Shown piece after piece: positions 58,886 to 64,000 of a stretch of DNA of 64,000 nucleotides (its first letter is position 1; each line of letters opens with the position of its first letter). Source of the stretch: Sphingomonas sp. GTDB lineage: Bacteria > Pseudomonadota > Alphaproteobacteria > Sphingomonadales > Sphingomonadaceae. Below the pieces are notes generated by a model that was not told where the DNA came from, made no database searches, and saw only the letters and a program-made list of their open reading frames with translations. The position numbers and the translations under genes are program-made. The DNA lies in assembly GCF_024508665.1 (NCBI RefSeq), contig NZ_JANINP010000007.1, forward strand, positions 1,178,001 to 1,242,000, given 5' to 3'.

Positions 58886-59871
58886 GCCCAGCCCTCCACC
58901 TTGCGCGCTCGCCGGGTCAGCACATCCAGGCAGGCCATCCGCACGGCGACGCCCATTTCGACCTGCTCGGTGATGGCTGAGCGCTCGATATGATCGGCGA
59001 CATTCGAATCGATCTCGACCCCGCGGTTCATCGGTCCCGGGTGCATTACCAGCGCGTCGGGTTTGGCGAGCGCCAGCCGGTCGAGCGTCAGCCCGTAGCG
59101 TAAGTGGAATTCGCGTGTGGAGGGAATGAACGCGCCAGACATCCGCTCGTTCTGGAGGCGCAACATCATCACCACGTCGGCGCCATCAAGCGCGGCGTCG
59201 AAATCGGCGTAGGGCGTAACGCCCATCCGTTCGATGGCTGCGGGCATCAGCGTTGCCGGCGCCACGACGCGCACTTCGGCGGCCAGCGCGGTCAACGCCA
59301 GGATGTTCGACCGCGCCACGCGGCTGTGGAGGATATCGCCGCAAATCACCACGCGCTGTCCCGCGATGTTGCCGCGCCGGCGCCGGATCGTGAGCGCGTC
59401 GAGCAGCGCCTGGGTCGGGTGCTCGTGGCTGCCGTCGCCGGCGTTAAGCACCGGGCAGTCGACCTTGCCGGCGATCAGCCGCACGGCGCCCGAACTCGAG
59501 TGGCGGATGACGATGACGTCGGCGCGCATCGCGTTGAGGGTCATCGCGGTGTCGATCAGCGTCTCGCCCTTCTTCACGCTCGATTGCGCGACCGCCATGT
59601 TGACGACATCGGCGCCCAGCCGCTTTCCCGCAATCTCGAACGACAGCAACGTCCGCGTCGAATTCTCGAAAAACGCATTGATCAGCGTGAGGCCGTCGAG
59701 TCGCTTGTTGGGCTTGGCGCGGTTGCGGTTCGCCTCGACCCATTGTTCCGCTTCATCGAGCAGGAACGCGATCTCGTGTGGTTGCAGGCCGGAAATGCCC
59801 GTCAGGTGCCGGTGCGGAAAGACGGCGCCGCCCTCGATAAGGGCGGCGGGACGATGATCGGAATGTCGCAT
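58882..59871 (-). CDS. pyrB: Aspartate carbamoyltransferase catalytic subunit
   Basis: Forms carbamoyl-aspartate in pyrimidine synthesis. Motifs: INAFFENSTRTLLSFE (carbamoyl-phosphate site STRT), SSVKKGETLIDT, GDGSHEHPTQALLDALTI and MHPGPMNRGVEI. 329 residues, as in the class A enzymes that bind an inactive dihydroorotase. Overlaps pyrX by 4 bases. ATG at 59871. Confidence 0.96.
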   Translation of the reverse strand: MRHSDHRPAALIEGGAVFPHRHLTGISGLQPHEIAFLLDEAEQWVEANRNRAKPNKRLDGLTLINAFFENSTRTLLSFEIAGKRLGADVVNMAVAQSSVKKGETLIDTAMTLNAMRADVIVIRHSSSGAVRLIAGKVDCPVLNAGDGSHEHPTQALLDALTIRRRRGNIAGQRVVICGDILHSRVARSNILALTALAAEVRVVAPATLMPAAIERMGVTPYADFDAALDGADVVMMLRLQNERMSGAFIPSTREFHLRYGLTLDRLALAKPDALVMHPGPMNRGVEIDSNVADHIERSAITEQVEMGVAVRMACLDVLTRRARKVEGWA

Positions 59872-59989
59872 TAAAGCCGTCGCCTAAACCCGCCTGAGGT
59901 GCGGTGCAAGTCCGCAACATCACTGATAGTCTCCAATGCCTTTTGCGAGTCCTCTGCACGCTCCTGATAAACCTGGGGACCGGTGGAGC

Positions 59990-60895
59990 ATGGCTAGCAT
60001 TCAAACGATCAGCGCTCAGCGCGATGCTGTCGATATCCGCGTCTACGCGCCGGATGAAAGCCTGCGCCCGCTCGTTTCGTCTTATTACTTTCTCGAATCG
60101 ATGGGGCCATTGGCCGATTTCGCGCCGCCCGAACAAGCCAATATTCGTTTCGCGATCGAAGGCGTGTGGAGGCTGGGGGGCAGCGACGGCAAGGAGCCGA
60201 TCAAACCGTCCAACGCGTCCCTGTTCGGTCCCAGCGATCGCGCCCGTCGCTTCGCCACCGATGGCGGGCTGCTGATGGGGGTCGGGCTTACGGCGAGAGG
60301 TTGGCTCACGCTCATCGGTGGGCATGCGTCGGACTTCGCCAACCTGATCCTTCCGTTGGGGAGGCAATTGGGTCCGTCCGGACTCGAGATCCTGGGACGG
60401 CTTGCGCACGCGTCCGGCGACTCCGAGCGCGTCGCGATCCTCGACGCGATCCTCCGCGACAGGCCAGCGCGACAGAACGCCTATTGTGCGATCGCTGCCC
60501 AGGTCCAGGATGCCATCCAGTCCGGACGAATCGAGGATGTCGCCGACTTGGCCGAGACGGTCGGCGTCGAGCATCGCAGGCTCTTGCGGGTTTGTACGTC
60601 CGCATTCGGTTTTCCGCCGGTCCGCCTGCTGCGTCGCCAGCGCTTCCTGCGGACGCTGAACCGGATGCGGGATCGGCGGGATCAACCGATCGGTAAGCTG
60701 ATCGATCCGAGCTATTATGACCAGGCGCATTTCAACCGCGAGTTCAAGGCGTATATGGGGATGACGCCGCGCGCCTATTTTGGGATGCCGCACGAAATCG
60801 TCGATCGCGTGATGGAGGCCAATGACGGAGCGTCCGATCGGTGGCGTGGGGATCGACGCGAACCGTCGCAGGCAATGGGCCGGGAGCGATACTGA
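59990..60895 (+). CDS. AraC-like transcriptional regulator, copy 1
   Basis: Protein of about 301 residues starting at the ATG at 59990. N-terminal DUF6597-like ligand region (SLRPLVSSYYFLESMGPLADF, RFAIEGVWRL, FGPSDRARRFATDGG, GVGLTARGWLTLIG) and a C-terminal AraC-type DNA-binding region with DVADLAETVGVEHRRLLRVC and GFPPVRLLRRQRFLRTL, then YYDQAHFNREFKAYMGMTPRAYF. It is paralogous to the next gene along its length. Effector unknown. Confidence 0.85.
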   Translation: MASIQTISAQRDAVDIRVYAPDESLRPLVSSYYFLESMGPLADFAPPEQANIRFAIEGVWRLGGSDGKEPIKPSNASLFGPSDRARRFATDGGLLMGVGLTARGWLTLIGGHASDFANLILPLGRQLGPSGLEILGRLAHASGDSERVAILDAILRDRPARQNAYCAIAAQVQDAIQSGRIEDVADLAETVGVEHRRLLRVCTSAFGFPPVRLLRRQRFLRTLNRMRDRRDQPIGKLIDPSYYDQAHFNREFKAYMGMTPRAYFGMPHEIVDRVMEANDGASDRWRGDRREPSQAMGRERY

Positions 60896-61043
60896 CGCAG
60901 AAGACGCGGTTCCTGTCCCAAGGACTGGTAGCGGCGTCGGCCGACCAATCGCGCGGGCCGCATGCGGCCGAGCTGACCTTCATCCAATCTTGGGGGCTTA
61001 CCTCCGTGTTCGTTTTTGGACAAAACGGACGCAGAGGAAAAAT

Positions 61044-61946
61044 ATGACCAGTCCGCCTGTGATCGGTGCGTCGCGCGGCGCACCGGAAATTCGCTTCTAC
61101 TTGCCTTCCGAAAGGCTGCGTCCCCTGGTCACGTCCTATTATTTCCTCGAATCGGCGGGGCCGTTGGACGATTTCACCCATCCTGAATGGGCCAATATAC
61201 GCTTCGCTCTGAATGGCGTGTGGCGGTTCGAGGACGGCGGCATCAAGGATGCGATCGAGCCGTCGCGGGCGGCATTGTTCGGCCCTACCGATCGCGCACG
61301 GCGCTTCACGACTGATGGCGGATTGGCGCTCGGCATCGGCCTGACGCCGCTTGGTTGGCTGACGCTGATCGGTAGCGACGCGTCCGACGTTGCCAACCTC
61401 ATTGTCCCGCTGGATAGACAATTGGGCCCGTCGGGTCCGGCCATCCATTCGCGGCTACTCGAAGCGCGTACCGACGCGGAGCGCATCGCTGTCGTCGATG
61501 CCATCCTCGCGGCGCGCCCGCCAACACAGAGCGTCTATCGCGAGCTGGTGGTCAAGGTGCAGCAGGCGTTGCTTTCGGCAACGGCCGACCAGGTCGGGGA
61601 TCTCGCCGAGCAACTGGGCATCGAACAGCGCACGCTGCACCGCGTTTGTACCGCCGTGTTCGGGTTTCCGCCGGTGCGATTGTTGCGCCGTCAGCGCTTT
61701 CTGCGCACCTTGGCCAAGGTCCGCGACCGGCTCGACCAGCCGCTCGGCGAGCTGATCGATTCGGGCTATTACGACCAGGCGCATTTCAATCGCGACTTCA
61801 AGGCCTGTATGGGGATGACCCCGCTCGCCTATTTCCGCTTGCCGCGCGAAGCGTTGCGTAGGGCGGCGGAGGAACGCCACCGCGTGCTAGGTGCGCCGGT
61901 CCAGGGCCTGCACGTAGACCAAGATGAGACCGGGAAGGGCGATTAG
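61044..61946 (+). CDS. AraC-like transcriptional regulator, copy 2
   Basis: Protein of 300 residues starting at the ATG at 61044, with AGAGGA upstream; the longer frame is not coding. Same domain plan as copy 1: RLRPLVTSYYFLESAGPLDDF, FGPTDRARRFTTDGG, the AraC helices QVGDLAEQLGIEQRTLHRVC and GFPPVRLLRRQRFLRTL, and YYDQAHFNRDFKACMGMTPLAYF. Strong identity to copy 1 indicates tandem duplication. Its stop overlaps the convergent ruvX stop by 4 bases. Confidence 0.87.
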   Translation: MTSPPVIGASRGAPEIRFYLPSERLRPLVTSYYFLESAGPLDDFTHPEWANIRFALNGVWRFEDGGIKDAIEPSRAALFGPTDRARRFTTDGGLALGIGLTPLGWLTLIGSDASDVANLIVPLDRQLGPSGPAIHSRLLEARTDAERIAVVDAILAARPPTQSVYRELVVKVQQALLSATADQVGDLAEQLGIEQRTLHRVCTAVFGFPPVRLLRRQRFLRTLAKVRDRLDQPLGELIDSGYYDQAHFNRDFKACMGMTPLAYFRLPREALRRAAEERHRVLGAPVQGLHVDQDETGKGD

Positions 61947-62410
61947 GGCTTAACGGCAACGAGCCCGTCGATCGCGCCCTGCAGGATGTAGCTCGCCGCC
62001 AGCTTGTCGACGCGTTCGGCGCGCTTGGCGCGGCTCAAGTCCTCGGCGATCATCTGACGTTCGACCGCCTGGGTCGACCAGCGTTCGTCCCACAGCAGGA
62101 TCGGCAGGCCGAGATCGGCGATATTGCGCGCGAAGGCGCGCGTCGACTGGGTGCGCGGCGAGTCGGTGCCGTCGAGGTTGAGCGGCAGGCCGACGACAAT
62201 TCCCTTGACCGATTGAGCGGCGGCCAGCGCTACCAGCGCCGCCTTGTCGGCAGTGAACTTGGTGCGGCGGATCAATTCGGCCGGGCTGGCGAAGCTCCAG
62301 CCGGCATCACACAGGGCCGTACCGATCGTCTTCGTCCCGACGTCGAGCCCGAGCAAGCGTCCGCCGGTGGGCAAAGCGGCACGGAACGCGGTGCGATCCT
62401 CGGTAATCAT
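61943..62410 (-). CDS. ruvX: Putative Holliday junction resolvase / pre-16S rRNA nuclease (YqgF)
   Basis: RNase H-like nuclease of 155 residues: GGRLLGLDVGTKTIGTALCD (first Asp), KGIVVGLPLNLDGTDSPRTQ, LLWDERWSTQAVERQM and the RVDKLAASYILQGAID end with the last Asp. The family processes 16S rRNA 5' ends and was proposed as an alternative resolvase. Start overlaps the DUF3089 gene stop by 4 bases. Confidence 0.94.
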   Translation of the reverse strand: MITEDRTAFRAALPTGGRLLGLDVGTKTIGTALCDAGWSFASPAELIRRTKFTADKAALVALAAAQSVKGIVVGLPLNLDGTDSPRTQSTRAFARNIADLGLPILLWDERWSTQAVERQMIAEDLSRAKRAERVDKLAASYILQGAIDGLVAVKP

Positions 62411-63558
62411 CGGTTCTTCGCGCTTGGGGAAGGGGTGGAGGCCGCTACAGGCTTGTCACCGGCGAAGGTCGCAAACCGGCGCGCGGCATCTTTCCGGACG
62501 TTCACCCAGAACATCGAATAATCGAACACATGGTAATTATTGCCGGGCAGGACATAGCCGCCGAGATTGACCGGCTGGCCGATCGACAGGAAACCGCGCC
62601 CGAAACATTTGGCGGGGACGCCGGGCACGCCCAAGATCGCGCTGCCCAGATCCTTGGACGGGATCAGCGTTCCGAGATTGTCTTTCGCTTTCGCAGCGGC
62701 GCCAGGCGTCCCGGTGACCGGATTGGTGCAGACCATGTCGGTGCCCTTGCGCGGCTTGCCGTCGAATCCGGAGGTCGCGTCGTAGACGTCGGTGATCATC
62801 GACGGATCGGCGGGCTCGGCGAAGCTTTGCCACGACAGGATGCAGCCGGCCTGCTCGGCGGTAGCGCATTCGGGCAAGCCGAGCGCGGGAAGGTCATGGA
62901 GCTTCGAGATCGGCCAGCCGACGACGTACGCCGCGACGATCCGCTTCGCGAGCGGCTGGCCCGCTACCCGTTCGCGCAACAGGCGTTCGAGATGAAGCGC
63001 GCCCTGGCTGTGCCCTGCCAGGATGATCGGACGATCCGGGCCCACCTCCTTGAGGAATTCGTCGAACGCCGCGAGCACGTCGCGATAGGCGAAGTCGAGC
63101 GCCTTCCGTGCCTCGGCCCGGCTGGTCAGGAATGCGCCGAACGTCGCCTGGCGATAGCGCGGCGCCCAAATCTCGCCGGTCTCGTTGAACGCCGAAGCCT
63201 GGCCGCGAAGGAAGACCGCCGCGGTATTGTTGGCCTGGGCATCGTCGAGCGGGGCGTTCCAGTGCGCGCGGTCGATATACGAGGTGGGGTGAATGAAGAA
63301 GACCGCGGCCGCTGGTTTCTCGCCCGGTTTGAAATCGGCCGGCGTCCATAGCGCGGGATTGTTCGGGATATCCGGCCGCGCCAACCACATGGCGGGCTTT
63401 TCATAAGCTTCTGCTGGGGTAATCGGCCCGCCTTCGAATTGCGCGCTCGGGATCAACGCCGCCTTCATCAGGTCTTTGCCGTAGAAGCGGTAAACGAACG
63501 CACCTGCGCCGACGAGCAGGATCAGGACGATCATCAAATACAGAAATTTGCGGGCCAA
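62407..63558 (-). CDS. DUF3089 alpha/beta-hydrolase-like membrane-anchored protein
   Basis: Protein of 383 residues with an N-terminal hydrophobic anchor (FLYLMIVLILLVGAGAFVY). The rest follows DUF3089: PAAAVFFIHPTSYIDRAHWNAP, the nucleophile elbow AGHSQGALHLERLL, AAYVVGWPI and a C-terminal HVFDYSMFWVNVR. Probable exported esterase or lipase; substrate unknown. Cotranscribed with ruvX. Confidence 0.88.
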   Translation of the reverse strand: MARKFLYLMIVLILLVGAGAFVYRFYGKDLMKAALIPSAQFEGGPITPAEAYEKPAMWLARPDIPNNPALWTPADFKPGEKPAAAVFFIHPTSYIDRAHWNAPLDDAQANNTAAVFLRGQASAFNETGEIWAPRYRQATFGAFLTSRAEARKALDFAYRDVLAAFDEFLKEVGPDRPIILAGHSQGALHLERLLRERVAGQPLAKRIVAAYVVGWPISKLHDLPALGLPECATAEQAGCILSWQSFAEPADPSMITDVYDATSGFDGKPRKGTDMVCTNPVTGTPGAAAKAKDNLGTLIPSKDLGSAILGVPGVPAKCFGRGFLSIGQPVNLGGYVLPGNNYHVFDYSMFWVNVRKDAARRFATFAGDKPVAASTPSPSAKNR

Positions 63559-63644
63559 GAACGCGCTCCGATTGTCGTCCGGGTCCCGTGCCCCATCGTC
63601 GCGGCGGTTGCAATCGTGGCGGCCGCTCTGCTAGCCGCGCGGCC

Positions 63645-63932
63645 ATGTCCGTAGACGCTGCAACCGTGAAGAAGATCGCGAGCCTCGCCCGCATCGCGAT
63701 CACCGACGAGGAAGTCGCGAAGATCGCGCCCGAACTCGACAACATCCTGGGCTGGATCGAGCAATTGGGTGAGGTCGACACGTCCTCGGTCGAGCCGATG
63801 ACCGCCGTCATTGCCAATCATCTCCGTCTCCGCGACGACGTTGTCACGGATGGCGGCAAGCGCGACGCCGTGCTGGCCAATGCCCCCCAGGCCGAACACG
63901 GCTTCTTCACCGTGCCGAAGGTGATCGAATAA
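63645..63932 (+). CDS. gatC: Asp-tRNA(Asn)/Glu-tRNA(Gln) amidotransferase subunit C
   Basis: Small subunit of the GatCAB complex that amidates mischarged tRNA. ATG at 63645 (MSVDAATVKKIASLARIAIT); the upstream part of the frame lies in the promoter region. Typical GatC helices and the ELDNILGWIEQLGEVDTS and VEPMTAV motif; ends HGFFTVPKVIE. 95 residues. Stop and gatA start overlap by one base (TAATG). Confidence 0.95.
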   Translation: MSVDAATVKKIASLARIAITDEEVAKIAPELDNILGWIEQLGEVDTSSVEPMTAVIANHLRLRDDVVTDGGKRDAVLANAPQAEHGFFTVPKVIE

Positions 63933-64000
63933 TGACCAATCTCACCGATCTCGGCGTCCGCGAACTTCGCGACGGCGTCCGCGCGGGCACTTTTTCGGCG
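63932..64000 (+). CDS. gatA: Amidotransferase subunit A, 5' end (partial at window edge)
   Basis: The ATG at 63932 opens a frame (MTNLTDLGVRELRDGVRAGT) that runs off the right edge. The start of a GatA protein typically reads like this, and gatC immediately precedes it, so the call rests mainly on operon context. Confidence 0.85.
   Translation, partial: MTNLTDLGVRELRDGVRAGTFSA

Noticed and set aside
1..64000. CRISPR array, insertion sequence or prophage
   Set aside because: No regularly spaced direct repeats, transposase, integrase or phage structural genes were seen; the repeats found are isolated palindromes.

Overview
The window is GC-rich, densely packed bacterial chromosome. Gene families, gene order and RNA type fit a sphingomonad (order Sphingomonadales, Alphaproteobacteria): a large TonB-dependent receptor with a DIVITAQR-type motif, two stand-alone TonB-C proteins, Flp pilins, a type-A RNase P RNA, and the xerD/accA/aroK/aroB and gatC/ruvX/pyrB neighbourhoods. 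Genus assignment is inference; no rRNA is present. Apart from one AT-rich island the window is core chromosome, and no prophage, insertion sequence or CRISPR array was seen.

Layout. 1-6331: a chemotaxis operon (cheA-cheW-cheY-cheB-cheR) coupled to a peptidoglycan amidase and a small membrane protein. 6366-6741: RNase P RNA followed by nested inverted repeats. 6938-13133: a TPR/TonB-C protein, a J-domain protein, a 2Fe-2S thioredoxin-fold protein, a GT4 glycosyltransferase, a GST, a small secreted protein and a TRIC-type membrane protein. 13139-17840: radA, cvpA, a NifU/IscU-like scaffold, a CPA2 antiporter and DUF423. 17859-24631: a TonB-C protein, aroK-aroB, a secreted repeat-like protein preceded by a 45-codon-class micro-ORF, xerD and accA. 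24634-30808: two Flp pilins, mutT, a methyltransferase, comF, grxC, a nitrilase-family amidase, DUF1178, tRNA-Arg(CCT), a WYL regulator divergent from a GST across a perfect palindrome, and a SWIB protein. 31194-33558: glutathione-dependent formaldehyde detoxification (frmA, VOC protein, fghA). 33559-38970: an AT-rich RHS polymorphic-toxin locus with a candidate immunity gene. 39057-44558: TonB-dependent receptor, then folE-folM-folB pterin genes and DUF1993. 44684-51224: leuA behind a leucine-rich leader peptide, a BLUF photoreceptor, a TMEM175-like protein and ilvB-ilvN-ilvC with REP-like repeats in each gap. 51310-57517: miaA, serB and a ParA / ribbon-helix-helix / TPR-SPOR operon divergent from a Sel1-SPOR gene. 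57689-64000: pyrB with a zinc-ligand-less dihydroorotase homologue, two tandem AraC-like paralogues, ruvX, a DUF3089 hydrolase, gatC and the start of gatA.

Most notable points: (1) the RHS toxin/immunity island, whose linker carries three copies of a motif resembling the TonB-box/plug segment of TonB-dependent receptors, with such a receptor encoded next door; (2) a leu leader-peptide attenuator candidate; (3) the orphan ParA-RHH-SPOR cluster; (4) the palindromic operator between the WYL regulator and the GST; (5) a PyrX-like inactive dihydroorotase coupled to pyrB.

Start codons were moved inward wherever the longest open frame ran into antisense or untranslated sequence; each such choice is noted in its entry. 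All functions are read from sequence motifs without database searches.
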